Source of the DNA: Sepiola atlantica
Taxonomy: Eukaryota > Mollusca > Cephalopoda > Sepiida > Sepiolidae
Direction: 5' to 3'
NCBI GenBank assembly: GCA_963556195.1
Contig: OY744519.1
Location: forward strand, 29,452,397 to 29,516,396
Length of the DNA stretch: 64,000 nucleotides
The notes below the pieces were generated by a model. The model was not told the DNA's origin and searched no databases. It saw only the letters and a list, made by a program, of their open reading frames with translations. Made by a program: the position numbers and the translations under genes. How positions within the stretch are numbered: position 1 is the stretch's first letter; each line of letters opens with the position of its first letter. This document shows positions 45,475-56,450 of the stretch, in pieces.

Positions 45475-46215
45475 ATTTAAGAAAGGAAAGAAAGAAAGAA
45501 AAATAATGAATAAGCCAAACGAAGGAAAGAAAAATGAATGGAGAGAGAGAAAGAAAGAAACAAAGGATGAATAAAGAGAAAGAAAAAAAGAAGAAAGAAA
45601 AAAATTTAAATAGAGATAAATAAAAGCGAAAGAAAGAAAAGTTATATAGAGAGAAAATAGAAATTTAGAAAGGACGGAAGAAAAGAAAGATAAGATAAAT
45701 AACGGTAAAAGAAGGAAAGAAGAAGGGAAAGAAGAGTGGAAGGGAAAGGAGGGAGGAAGATGAATATAGAATTGATAGGAAAATGAAGGAAGAGAAATGG
45801 AAGAAGGGGAGAGAAAAGTTATATAGATAATGATAGATAGAGATTAATTTTTTTTTAAACTGAAACGAAATAAAGAATGAGAGAGAAATATGAAAGGAGG
45901 AAGGAAGAAAAATGTTGAAAGGGTAAGAAAGTGATAGATAAAAAAGAAAGAAAGAAAGAAAGAAAAAAGAAAGAAAGAAAGAAAGGGTAGAAGAATAAGG
46001 AGATCAAAGGAAGAAAGAAAAATGAATAGAGAGAAATAAATAAATAAATATGACGGTAAATCCAGAAATAAGTGAAGAAGACAAAGGGGTAGAATGTTAG
46101 GGAAGATGACAGAGAGAAATATAAATTAAAAAAATTAAAACGAATTGAAACAAAGTAAAATGATCAAAACTAATACAAAAATAGTGAGGAAGGACATGAA
46201 AACGAAGAAAAACGC
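45475..46215. repeat. Purine-rich (GGAA/GAAA) tract
   Basis: For about 700 bp the plus strand is almost all purine with A/G-rich words such as AAAGAAAG and GGAAGA. No coding sense. Confidence 0.9.
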
Positions 46216-46290
<75 letters not shown>

Positions 46291-46291
46291 G
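46216..46291. repeat. (TAGA)n microsatellite
   Basis: About 18 TAGA units. Confidence 0.95.
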
Positions 46292-46329
46292 GTCAAACGG
46301 TATAGAAAATATATAGATTATTTCCCCTT

Positions 46330-46530
46330 TGTTAAGATGTTAGCCACAAGGGGGAAGAAACAGGGCTAAGATTAAAGCAAAAACTTTTTTAAAGAATCGT
46401 GGAGAGGGGCAGATGATACATATAACTGCAGAGCGTCTCGTTGTCTCCATGAAAAGGCTACCCTGAACCAAGTACGCAGATAAGTACACAATATGCAATT
46501 TCAGACTATTTGTCCTTTTCAATCACCTTG
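46330..46530 (+). repeat. ~200-bp repeat, first copy
   Basis: It is similar to 46917-47140: AGATGTTAGCCACAAGGGGG vs AGATGTTGACCACAGGGAGA, and CAGATAAGTAC... ATATGCAATTT. Both copies point the same way. Confidence 0.7.
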
Positions 46531-46730
46531 TTAGTATTTCTTTTTATTACTTTCACCACTCTTTTAAGGGAATGTACATGTGTATACTAAGCTCAATGTT
46601 ATAGGGCGCACAGAAAGGTCGAAGTAGCAGGTTCAGTTCACAAGGGAAGGCAAAAGAAAATCATGGGGAAAGTTATGAAAATGGACCTGAAGGAAAAAGA
46701 GATAAATAAAACTTGGCTAGAGATAGTTAC

Positions 46731-46731
<1 letters not shown>

Positions 46732-46804
<73 letters not shown>
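46732..46804. repeat. (GAT)n microsatellite
   Basis: About 24 units, located between the two copies of the ~200-bp repeat. Confidence 0.95.
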
Positions 46805-46805
<1 letters not shown>

Positions 46806-46916
46806 CTAACATTTAAATAATGACAAATCAGGATGTTTACAATGTGTAAATTATTCTCTCACTCTCTTTTGTTACTGTTTTAACATAATAAAAAGTATAA
46901 CAAATCTCTTCTTGGT

Positions 46917-47140
46917 TGAGATGTTGACCACAGGGAGAAGACAGATGACTTAGATTAAGGCGGGAACTTTAAAAAGAAGCCCCAGGGAGAACCACGTTGG
47001 ATACTGAGAGGAGCAGATGATACCTGTAACTAGAGGATTTCTCCATTAGAAGGCTGCCCAGAACCAATACACAGATAAGTACCTTATATGCAATTTTTCA
47101 AACTATTATCGAATATTTGTCTATTTCAACCACGTGACAC
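46917..47140 (+). repeat. ~200-bp repeat, second copy
   Basis: Diverged direct copy of 46330-46530, about 585 bp downstream. No function seen. Confidence 0.7.
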
Positions 47141-47609
47141 AACACCGCTAAAGCCAGTTTCCTTTAGCTACTCTTTCATTTTTCACTGTTTCTAATATAA
47201 CGTTTATGTGTGCAGAAACCTATTTTTTACTACCTTGTTTGCATGTCTGTTCCTTTAAAACGGCCATTAAATAAATAAAAAGGAAATAAAAACACAAATG
47301 AAAACGAAACAAACAAAAAAACGAAATAGACAAACAAAGGAAAGAGGTATTAAAAAAGGAAAAATTGAATTTTTAACATACAGCATGTGGTAGCACGCGT
47401 GATACCCTGTCCTCTGTCCTCATCAGTCGCCAACCAGTGGTGGTAACAGAGTTTAAACACTGCCAACCCCGACCCCGTCATCAGCTTCTACCACCTGACA
47501 GAGTATTAAAAAATGTATAAATAATAAGCGTACGTTAATATTTGCAACTTCATTATAAATGCTTAAGATATCGGTTTCCTGACCCAAAATGCACCAAACA
47601 TTGATGCTT
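47141..47609. other. Gene-free stretch
   Basis: Nothing recognised apart from A-rich runs near 47270-47370. Confidence 0.4.
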
Positions 47610-47940
47610 TATTGTTTTTCTCTTTGCAAAACTCAATCATGTTCTGCAAAGCCAAAAATAAAAAAAAAAACAATTTCCCTCCCCCTCTCCCTCCTATCCT
47701 TCCTCGTCTCCTTCCCTTCCCCAAAACTTTTACAAAATGACCGGATTCAGCATAAAATAACTCGAAAGGGGTTGATTTGCCGTAAAACAAAACAACCAAA
47801 CCAAACACCATGAATAAATATTTGAACCTATCAAGAACTTGAAGCATAAAAACTTTTATCGAAATGACCGGGTTCAGCATAAAATAACCCGAAAAGGGTT
47901 GATATGCCATAAAACGAAACAACCAAACAAAACCAAATCC
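47610..47940 (+). repeat. Dispersed repeat with 127-bp dimer
   Basis: CTTTGCAAAACTCAATCATG leads into two direct units starting at 47739 and 47866, the same 127-bp period as at 21983/22110. The minus frame 47563-47922 is a repeat artefact. Confidence 0.8.
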
Positions 47941-48129
47941 TTATAAATGCAATTCAATTTGACAAAATGCGTTTGCTTTCCGCCGTTAACGACATTACGC
48001 GCTTGTAGTAACTGTTACAAATGAACATTGACATCACGTGATCACTTGCATTCTACGCAGGAAGTGATGACGTTGTGTTCATGCTGTATATGATTCAGAT
48101 TTCTTGATTTCCACTCGATCAATTTTGAT

Positions 48130-48332
48130 GTCTATTGAACTGTGGTCTGAAGCTGATGTAAAGCACTTTTCAAGTATCTACCAGTGATACCTATTTTTGA
48201 AAGAAAGGAAATGACTGAGTGTCCCAGAAATCCACAACATCCAACCTCAGCAGGCATCACATGGCATGACAACCCCTTTTTAATGCAGTTGGCAAACAGT
48301 AACTCGACACGTACCTGGCAGAGCAAAAACAA
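48130..48332 (-). pseudogene. Retroelement C-terminal fragment
   Basis: The minus frame of 66 residues contains VMPAEVGCCGFLGHSVISFL and KIGITGRYLKSAL. This resembles the small conserved domain at the C-terminus of some retroelement polymerases (the PVEVGxRG ... LSKIGITG type). I know the pattern but cannot assign the clade. The frame is open on both sides only briefly. Confidence 0.6.
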
Positions 48333-48580
48333 ATATGGTGGATTGTCAAAAATAAAATAATTGTTGATTGGAACTATTAAATATTCAGACCGGGTGTACC
48401 GATAAGGTAATTTTATAAAAGTAGGTGCACTTTACATGGACACACATTTAGCCGGAAGAAAACAACATAACATGATTAATTGTGAAAAATTAAAATAATC
48501 GGTGGTTGAAGCCGGGCACCTGGCCGGGAAAAACAAATATGGTGGATTGCCAAAAATAAAATAATTGTTGATTAGAACCA
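48314..48580 (+). repeat. 63-bp direct repeat, two copies
   Basis: AAAAACAAATATGGTGGATT and ATAAAATAATTGTTGATT occur at 48325-48370 and again at 48529-48572. Confidence 0.8.
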
Positions 48581-48985
48581 TCTGCAAAAATCTAGTGGCA
48601 GAAGAAAACACCCCGTCGCCAAATAAAACGCCCTGGTGCTTGGCTGCATTGACAATAAAGTCTCACGGTGGGCGTTTGTACGGGGTAACAACATTTTATA
48701 TAACAACAAACCCAAATTTATATCGGCAGTTTGTTGGCGATTTTGATCCGAGAAGAACCACTGGTCGAATTCTTGTGCATGTGCCTTTCTTTCCTCATTA
48801 ACACACACTCTTCTTCACCGCCACCGACAATACAGATATGAATAAGATTTGAATAGGGATTCTTGACATAAGATTTAGTATCATTCTATATTAGTTTTAA
48901 TCTTCATAAGAGGGCATAAAAGTGGTGCAAAACTGTTCTGCTCGTAGAATTCATTTTAACCGTACGGAGACGGGTGTTCATTCTC

Positions 48986-48986
<1 letters not shown>
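48581..48986. other. Gene-free stretch
   Basis: The plus and minus frames at about 48565-48808 are short, with no recognised motif. Confidence 0.4.

Positions 48987-49041
<55 letters not shown>
48987..49041. repeat. (TA)n tract
   Basis: About 55 bp of alternating TA. The long minus frame through it is an artefact. Confidence 0.95.
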
Positions 49042-49043
<2 letters not shown>

Positions 49044-49163
49044 GGAAGGTGTTTGTGTAGTGAAATATTTTTTTACGAGCGAACGCACACTATAAAACGT
49101 TTGTTTGATTATCCAATTATGGTCACAAATAAAAAAGACAGCTTTAATGTATACCTTACTTTC

Positions 49164-49197
<34 letters not shown>
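49164..49197. repeat. (AAT)n microsatellite
   Basis: About 11 units directly before the LINE fragment. Confidence 0.92.
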
Positions 49198-49199
<2 letters not shown>

Positions 49200-49200
<1 letters not shown>

Positions 49201-50665
49201 CAACAACGCACTACATCCAAAAGACGATACAGATAGACTCTACATGAAAAGGAATGAAGGGGGGAGAGGACTGTGTGGACGACACTAAAAAAACTGGAGA
49301 AATACATAAACCAGAACACAGAAAGGTTGATCACCGCAGCAAGAAACACCGTCTCAACGAACAACTCAGGAAGCACCGAAACCAGAAACAAACAGACAAG
49401 AAAAGAAAAGTTGGGGAAACAACTACATTGACGCTTCATAAGAATGACAAGAGAAGAGACGCACAAAAATAGTTGGGCATGGCTGAGAAAATGACACCTG
49501 AACAGAGAAACGGAATTCCTACTGACGGCTGCACAAAACAATGCGATTAGGACCAACTATATTAAAGCTAAAATGGATAAAAACACAGGAAACAGTAAAT
49601 GCAGATTGTTTGGACTAAGAGACTAAACAGTAAATCACATAAGTTAATGCTCAAAACTGGCCCAAAATAATACAAAAATAGGAATGACTTTGTACGGAAA
49701 GCAGTACACTGGAGGCTATGCAAACAAATGCATTTCGAACAGTGGGACAAATTGTACAAATATAAACCAGAGATAGTACTCAAAAACGAAAAACACAAAA
49801 TCCTCTGGAATATGGAGGTACAAACAGATAAACCCATACAAGCAAGAAGACACGATGTCATAATAGTCAAAGAGAAACAAAAATCCTGCCAAATCGTAGA
49901 TTTTGCCGTCCCAGCCGACCACGGGGTGAAGAGCAAGGAGGCAGAAAAACGAAGCGAATACACTGAACTCGCCAGAGAATTGAAAGGGATATGGAGTATG
50001 AAGAAAGTAAATATAATACCAATAATCGTATGAGCACTAGGAACAGTTTAGAAGAACATGGAAAAAAGACTGGGAGAAATTGGAATCAAAGGGAAGACTG
50101 TGACCATACAAAGAACGGCAATGATGAAAACAGCTGAAATCTTAAGGAAAATCCTTGAATGCGGAAACCTTTCCACATAAGCTACGAAGACTAACCAATC
50201 ACATGCAAGGTGCAATAGGAAGAAAACAAAATCACATAAAGAACACCACAAGAACCCAAGGAACAGAAACTGCAAGAAATTTCATAAACTACCCCCTTGT
50301 AAAAATAAGTGATGGCACCAGCCCCGGCTGATACCACACAAAACAGTTGTGAAGGGTCAAGGAGGATGGAAAGACCGATGAGGGATAGCACTAACCAGAT
50401 CTCTGCTGGAAGAGTGCTGAGAACACTGGGACATTGGGGAGGCTTATTGCCATCCAAATCCCAGACGAGAAATCGATGGTAAGCGTCTGTTATGATAACG
50501 CAAATTCATTTGCATTAGTTATCGAAAGAGGTGGAGAGCACTGAAAATATGGGGAAACTGGTTGTCACTCAGACTCCAGAGAACACCACTGGTGATAATC
50601 AGTAAGCAATCACTGATGACGGCCTATTTGAGAACTCCTAGTGAGTAATCATCATCATCATCATC

Positions 50666-50737
<72 letters not shown>

Positions 50738-50738
50738 T
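49200..50738 (+). pseudogene. LINE 3' part with restriction-like endonuclease (RLE) domain and 3' UTR
   Basis: The plus strand encodes TDRLYMKRNEGGRGL at about 49218, typical of the region after RT in RLE-type LINEs. A damaged CCHC finger follows at about 49590-49650 (its second Cys is Phe and stops interrupt it). The best open part is 49728-50033, which has ARRHDVIIVKEKQ...IVDFAVPADH. Here the PDX14D active-site motif of the R2-group endonuclease appears as HDX14D. The coding end is near 50178. A 3' UTR at 50300-50645 is shared with 32415-32757, and a (ATC)n/(AAT)n tail runs at 50649-50738. Several stops make it a pseudogene. Confidence 0.78.
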
Positions 50739-51180
50739 ACTGCTGGTATACTTGACTAGAATGTAGATGAATTAAAATGTTTTGACACCAAAACACGAAA
50801 AATGCTTACAATTTATGGAGCTTTTGCAAAGAAAGGAGATGCAGACCGATTGTATCTACCAAGAAAGGAAGGTGGTCGAGGTTTACTTTGTGTTGAAGAT
50901 GTTGTGAATATAGAGGAAGGTCGTCTATATAAATATATTTCTGAAAGTAATGAGATTCTTCTTCGTGAAGTCAAAAGATAAGAAATACTAAGAACTGGGG
51001 TAAAAAAGAAGCACGGTTGCAAGGGAGAGGGAGAAAATTATTTGGATAGAAACTACAGTGTATTCAAGAATACTGCATTTAGAGATAATGACAGCTGGAA
51101 TTAGTTGGTATGGGATGATCTCAAAAGATCTACTGAGAGCACCTTAATGTAGTTAATATTGAACACTTGCTACCCAAACC
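50739..51180 (+). pseudogene. Second fragment of the RLE-type LINE (linker after RT)
   Basis: The plus strand reads ADRLYLPRKEGGRGLLCVED near 50845, then NIEEGRLYKYI and ILLREVKR, matching the region at the start of the preceding copy and extending further upstream (TRKMLTIYGA type, frame-broken). It begins directly after the trinucleotide tail of the first copy. Both ends are truncated and the frame has stops after about 50980. Confidence 0.75.
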
Positions 51181-51194
51181 TTAACTGAAATACG

Positions 51195-51490
51195 TACCGT
51201 CTCGGCCGATGTAATCTCCAACATTCTTCGTTCGTTTTGTCGAACTCAGAAATTTTTTATGTCGAACTCGGGAATCTTTATGTAGAACTCGGAAATTAGT
51301 AGGGAATTTTGAACGGAACACTTTATATAATCTGCAGGGGTAGCTTACTCATTTTCATCAGCCATGATCGAATAGGAGTCTTAAGTAATTCGTAATTATA
51401 TTATTAGTATCGCTCGGGCAGATTCCCGAGTTCGAAATAAAAATTCCAGACTTCGGCAAGACGCACCTGAAGAAAGTTAAAGAAAAATGA
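51195..51490. repeat. SINE tail and body fragments, partly inverted
   Basis: On the minus strand, 51195-51400 carries the tail (TCGGCCGAGACGG end, CGAACTCGGGAATC subrepeats) and body (CTATTCGATCATGGCTGATG). 51425-51490 carries a plus-strand piece of the tail (ATTCCCGAGTTCGAAATAAA, CACCTGAAGAAAG). Confidence 0.65.
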
Positions 51491-51596
51491 AATATACATG
51501 CATCATCGCTCGCTGATATTCATACATTTTTATCCCACTGTAAATCTTAATTGAACCCTACTTTTACGTCTATGTCACAAAATGATATGAGTTTTA

Positions 51597-51698
51597 CTGG
51601 GAGGTCCGCGGGCCGGATTGCAATAATAAAGCATAGCAGGGTGGCTGGCCGGATGCTAAGCCTTCGCGGACCGGAGGTTTCCCGCCTCTGGTTTAGAG
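51597..51698 (-). mobile_element. hAT-like terminal fragment
   Basis: On the minus strand it begins CAGAGGCGGGAAACCTCCGG and continues with GGTCCGCGAAGG...CGGCCCGCGGACC, in the style of hAT non-autonomous ends (CAGGGGTGGGCAA type). It interrupts the RT fragment at 51700-51965. The other end was not located. Confidence 0.5.
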
Positions 51699-51965
51699 AA
51701 TGTTTCCAGATATTCCATAGGTAGAAATCTTGTGAATTATACCTTTATGCCAAACCCTATCGAAGGCCTTTGTCAAGAGCGATTGCTCTAGAAACAAAGC
51801 TCTTGTCAATAGATTCACTGACCCTGTATGATATTACAGTCAGCACATCAGTAGTTGATCTCGCAGGACGAAATGCATATTGTTTGTCACTGAATAGGCT
51901 ATTTTTGCTTCTCGATTTATCACATACTCAAAGAACTTACTCATGAGGCACAGGAAACTATATAT
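51699..51965 (-). pseudogene. LINE reverse transcriptase fragment (motif A region)
   Basis: No long open frame exists, but the minus strand encodes SDKQYAFRPARSTTDVLT followed by FVSRAIALD and, after a 1-2 base shift, KAFDRVWHKGIIHKI and YGISGN. This is the conserved finger and motif A region of a CR1/Jockey-type RT. It is cut at the 3' side by the hAT-like end. Confidence 0.85.
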
Positions 51966-52274
51966 ATATAGAATAAATATGAAACTAAAAGTCAGTTTTT
52001 AGTAAATAGAACCTATAGTGAAATGGTTTAAGCTCAATATACGAGATAGAGCAATTATAAAGATAGATGAACGAAGAGTGATAAACATGTACGAATGTCC
52101 ACTAATTGGATTTACTTCATTTTTGAGCACTTTCCTATGCTGCCTTCACGAAACTTTTTCTTCTCCATCTAAATCTCCTTCCATTGGACACCTTATCAAC
52201 GGACAATTACCATCTGGACAAACCCCATATCTTTTTACACGAACTTTTTTTCACCCATCATTTTCTTAATAATA
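51966..52274. other. Unassigned stretch with an 83-residue open frame
   Basis: The plus frame 52018-52269 has no domain that I recognise and runs up to the hammerhead-bearing repeat. It may be the upstream part of the same retroelement. Confidence 0.3.
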
Positions 52275-52400
52275 TTTTTTTCAAATGTTGAATTTTGGCT
52301 TTCATACTGCCAACTTATCTATCTGTATAATTCCTCTGATGATAAGATCTCGATCTTTGAAAAGCCTTGGCTTAAGGAAAGAATAATAAACATAATTTTA
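52275..52400 (+). repeat. Dispersed repeat carrying a hammerhead-like motif (copy 2)
   Basis: TTTGAATTTTGGCTnnCntnCTGCCAACTTAT text here matches the inverted copy at 60010-60170. The ribozyme-like core is at 52329-52381. Confidence 0.8.
52329..52381 (+). ncRNA. Putative hammerhead ribozyme (copy 2, best folded)
   Basis: Core CTGATGA (52336-52342) and GAAA (52359-52362). Stem II is AAGATC (52344-52349) with GATCTT (52352-52357). Stem III is AAGCC (52362-52366) with GGCTT (52369-52373). The base after stem III is A (52374), an allowed cleavage-site base. Stem I pairs 52375-52379 with 52331-52335, five perfect pairs. Very short stem III is typical of hammerheads in Penelope-like elements. The U-U pair beside the core (52343, 52358) is not canonical. 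Confidence 0.6.
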
Positions 52401-52462
52401 TAATCGAAGTTTGAAATAAATTTGGACATTCGTACATGTTTATCACTCTCTGTTCATCTATC

Positions 52463-52466
<4 letters not shown>

Positions 52467-52544
<78 letters not shown>
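52467..52544. repeat. (TA)n tract
   Basis: About 78 bp of alternating TA. Confidence 0.96.
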
Positions 52545-52549
<5 letters not shown>

Positions 52550-53264
52550 GTCGGTCGGATTCTCAAAGTTAGACCTAAATAGCAAATATTCATTTCTATT
52601 TATGCTTTTTGGCACCAAGTTCTTCAGAACACTAACATGTAATTCAAGTTAATTCTTTTCAGGTCGGGGTCGCTAGTTACAGTATTACATTTATATTACA
52701 TTTATATTGTGTCCTTTTCTAAATAAAGACGTGTCCTCCTCCTCCTCCTCCTCCTACTCCTACACCTTCTTGTTTCTTTTTCTTCTCCATCTTCTTCTTC
52801 TTCTGTTTTTTTCTACGCACGTAAACAGGAGAACCAAAAAAACAGCAAGCCAAACTATATACAACAGAAAATAGAGGACAGACAACGATTTTCGACCACT
52901 TCGACTCTTAAATTTACACGCGCACACATCGTTGCTACACGTTTGTAAATAAACCGTTTGTTTTTGTTTTATTGTGTGTGCGCTTAAGGCGAAGATGAAT
53001 TAGGCCGGACTTCCAGCGGCGATCACTCCACGAAACCGATCACAGAACGCCCTCCGACGTGTGCGTCATCACGAATACTTGGTAATGCCGAAGCGCTCGG
53101 TAAATAGCAAACGCCACCGCCGTTGAACGGGAAGTTAAAACCATCCACTTCCGGTACATATCAATGGCTTTACGAATAGTCAAAAGCGCAAAACAAAATT
53201 CTAAAAACAGAACATATGTGACCTTACATTTTGTTTTCTCGGTGATTTAACCAGCGTGTCTCCT
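52545..53264. other. Gene-free stretch, GC-richer at 52970-53160
   Basis: (CTC)n and CTT-rich text at 52735-52805. The GC-richer part has several CpGs but no ORF and no repeat I recognise. Confidence 0.4.
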
Positions 53265-53830
53265 ATTTATTTATTTTTTTTTTGCTCAACGGAAGTGATG
53301 GACGAAGAGACAACGGGGCGACTGGTTTATAGTTTAATCTTTTTCTTTTACTAAATAGGTCACGACTTATCAAGGCCAAAAGACACTCGATGATAAGAGT
53401 TAATAAGATGGGATAATTTTCAGGACCATGTTCAAATACTTTTTGCGAACGATACATGACAGGAATCTTCTGATATTGGATTTGAAGACGACCAACTTGT
53501 AATCTGCGAGGAAGCAGTCTCGTGGTAATGTGTTCCACAGACGGGAGTCCTTGCGGAGAAGTTCTGTTTGTGGAAATTCCGCCTGGCACTCGGCACACAG
53601 ACGAAGAAAGGGAAGATTTTATTCGTTGTGGTAGAAATACAAGTGCTTGCACTGAATGTCTTACAAGGCGGAGCTATAGATTGGAGCTCAGTCGAGCTCC
53701 TTCCGTGGAAATAACGATAGAGTAGAGAGAGACTAACAACGTCTCTTCTGTGAGAAAGGATCTGTACGGAACAGAAGAGATCACCCCCACTAGAATTCGA
53801 AGTCGTATGTCTGTCATTACGCATATATTA
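53265..53830 (-). pseudogene. LINE family B, RT C-terminus and 3' UTR
   Basis: Minus strand: HRRDVVSLSLLYRYFHGRSS near 53740, then FVCVPSARRNFHKQNFSART and a frame change before the expected WNSLP-type motif. The 3' UTR ends at an A/T-rich tail near 53270. It is the conserved C-terminal region of CR1/L2/Jockey-type RT. The same region is decayed at 55185-55900. Confidence 0.85.
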
Positions 53831-55180
53831 ACAAAAAGAAACATACAAACTATTTTCAAGGCGTCCTCAACCTCCGTTTTTCTTTTACATCGAAATATTT
53901 GCTCGATGCGACCTTGTGAACAATATTTTATGAAAACAGTGTTCCTGTTATTTTTTCTATCACAATTATTATTCCCTGGTAATTTTAATTCTGTTGTGAA
54001 TAGTGTATATATCTGTTGGCTATTTGTTTCTTTCTTAATGCAAATAAATGCTATTAATTTGCTTTACGTCTGACCACTGTGTTATTTTTATGCAACCTGT
54101 TGGCCCCTCAAATGTGTTTTTTTTTGGGGGGGGGGCGAAGGGGAGCATGTGAAAGCCTTAAATGATTAGGCGTGATGTTGCTTCTTATATATATGTGTCA
54201 GGGAGCCAATATCTTCGTTGAGGATGCCATATTACATAACATTGAACAGAAGCACGTATTGGGAAATTATCTTAAGCATTTCACAAATCATCTTCTTCCG
54301 GTTCACAAATGAAGACTCGAAACACACAAAAAGGAATTTTAATTGCTTACTTTTATTGCTAGTAAAATGTCGACATTATCCTTTTCTAACACGTGTCACC
54401 CCCATATACCGTGGGTACCTCGCCGACCCTACCAGTAAAGCGATCGCTTAGGACGTTCTCACAACCTGGTAAAAATCTTTGCTCATTCTCGTTTTCTATT
54501 CCTGATCTTTTAAACATTGTTTATGTTTTCACGCATTCCTTATTCCAAACAACAAATAACAAATGTTTGTTTCAAATCGACTATTACTTCATGATTGTGT
54601 TAAAACACATTCGAATTCAACAAAAGCCTAATAGAATTCTAAACTTAATCTAAATTCGATCGCCAACTTGTTCAACTTCAGTTCCCGCCATCGTAATAAC
54701 TATTATAAATTATCATCATTATTATAATTAGTATTCCATTTTGGAAAATGTGCCGGTATCAGGTCGTATAAAATAGTATCGACTTCAAACGGATATAAAA
54801 AATGCATACATTTCTTATAACAAGTCACTAAGACCAAAAACTACGTTTGAACAAGATTATTTAAAGTTTATTAAAAGAAATTGGAAATGTACACGAAAAA
54901 CACGAATTTCATAAGAAGCTGATTCTCCTTAAGGGGGAGGGGTAAGGAAATACGGACCACGAGGTGACATTTTTTAAAAATGGCTAGCGCCTCATTAATT
55001 TGAATAAAGTAATTTTAGATTTAACACTGGGCGTAAAGTATCCTAAATTGTATTCTATCGATATTCAATTACTTTCTTTTTTTATATATTGTTAGGATAT
55101 GGATTAACGATATTGATTGATAGTCACTTTAATGATGAATAACATTATGAGAGGATTGAAAATGATTAATGGAATGAACA
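53831..55180. other. Gene-free stretch
   Basis: A G-run lies at 54125-54137. Open frames at 53750-54073, 54218-54451 and 54393-54653 carry no domain that I recognise. Confidence 0.4.
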
Positions 55181-55184
55181 AAGT

Positions 55185-56450
55185 TTGATTACATATAGAT
55201 ACGCTTTATGGCAAGTATTTGTTGACACTGGATTTGAAGACGGCCATGTTGTAGTATGCAAGAAAGCAGTCCCGTTGGTCCGAGCAACGTGGGTGACGTT
55301 GTCAGTCCCGTCTCGTTGGGAAAGGAAGAAAGTTGGACAGTGTCCGTATGAGGAAAAGAAAAGTAGAAAGTTCTTTGGGCTGTCGAAAGTCTATACGCAG
55401 TTATCTTCAGGCGACAATAGTCGATGCTTGAGCGTCCTGTCGACAAGGACAGGAAAGAGAAAGAGGACGTCTTTCCTCGTTGCTTTCCGGAATCTCTCTG
55501 CTGACCGACCGTGATTCCCAAAGGGGCTGAAGTAGTTCCTCAGGGGACAGATAGAAATCAATGCAAGATGATTGGTCAGTGTGTGACCAAATTGCATAGC
55601 CGGGGCATTTCTCCGAGAGAAAAAATAAGTCTTTATTTATGACTGCTACATGTGTTACACAGATGGACAAATCTTTGGAAAAAACAATCTGCGTCAGCGA
55701 AATTCCATTTGACATCAGACACATGGAGGAAGAAATGAAAGCTCTATTCATTTGTGGTAGTAATACGAGTTCTTTGTTGTGAATGTTTTAGAAAGAGATT
55801 AGAGCTCAGTCGAGTATATTCCATGGAAATAACGATTGAGCAGGGAAATATTAGTAACGTCTCTATTTTGGGAAAGGGCATATAGAGAACAGGAGATATC
55901 ACCCTCACCCACCAGAGTGTGAAGTCAATTTGTACTCTGTGAAGGCAAGAAAATGTGCTCTGAGCGGCAGTACTACTCCATCTGAGGACTATCTAACTTA
56001 TGTGGGTGTCGGTTTCTTTCTTGAGTCGGAGAATGGTCAAATCTGCTTTCCAGCAAACTTAGCAACATATCGGATATATGTCTTCCATTCTGGATCTGGA
56101 GTGAAAGTCAGTCCTATGAGTTTAGCAAAGCAAGGGGCTTCCTCAAGCGGAGTCCTCCATTTCGACGGTCAAAAAAAGGATCCGAACGTTTGGTGATGAA
56201 AGGAGAGAAGCTTGGTTTTAGAGGTTTTAAAAGTGACAAGCTGCTTCTTTCTATTGCTCAAGATCACAAGAGAAAATATTAGCAAGATCTTAGTCACCAA
56301 TGCTCTTCGAGGTGCTGCCATAGACAGTATTGTCGTTTACGTAGATGTCAACAAATGATCTCAGAATAGGATTTGGAAGATCATCAATAAAAATCTGGTT
56401 GATGGAGGGTCGAAGTCTTACATCTGTTCAGTCGATTGCGGCATTAGTTT
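55185..56450 (-). pseudogene. LINE family B reverse transcriptase, decayed
   Basis: Minus strand, in order: INQIFIDDLPNPIL near 56390 (the FINDLP motif), DIYVNDNTVYG near 56345 (the place of the F/YADD catalytic motif, here changed to VNDN), LVTFKTSKTKLLSFH near 56235, LIGLTFTPDPEWKTYI near 56120, and SLLNRYFHGIYSTEL near 55830. Frames change several times and stops are frequent. An insertion of about 350 bp seems to separate the last two C-terminal blocks. The 3' end is near 55185. Confidence 0.83.

Noticed and set aside
48978..49556. 192-residue minus-strand open frame
   Set aside because: It runs through (TA)n and (AAT)n tracts and the antisense of a LINE fragment.
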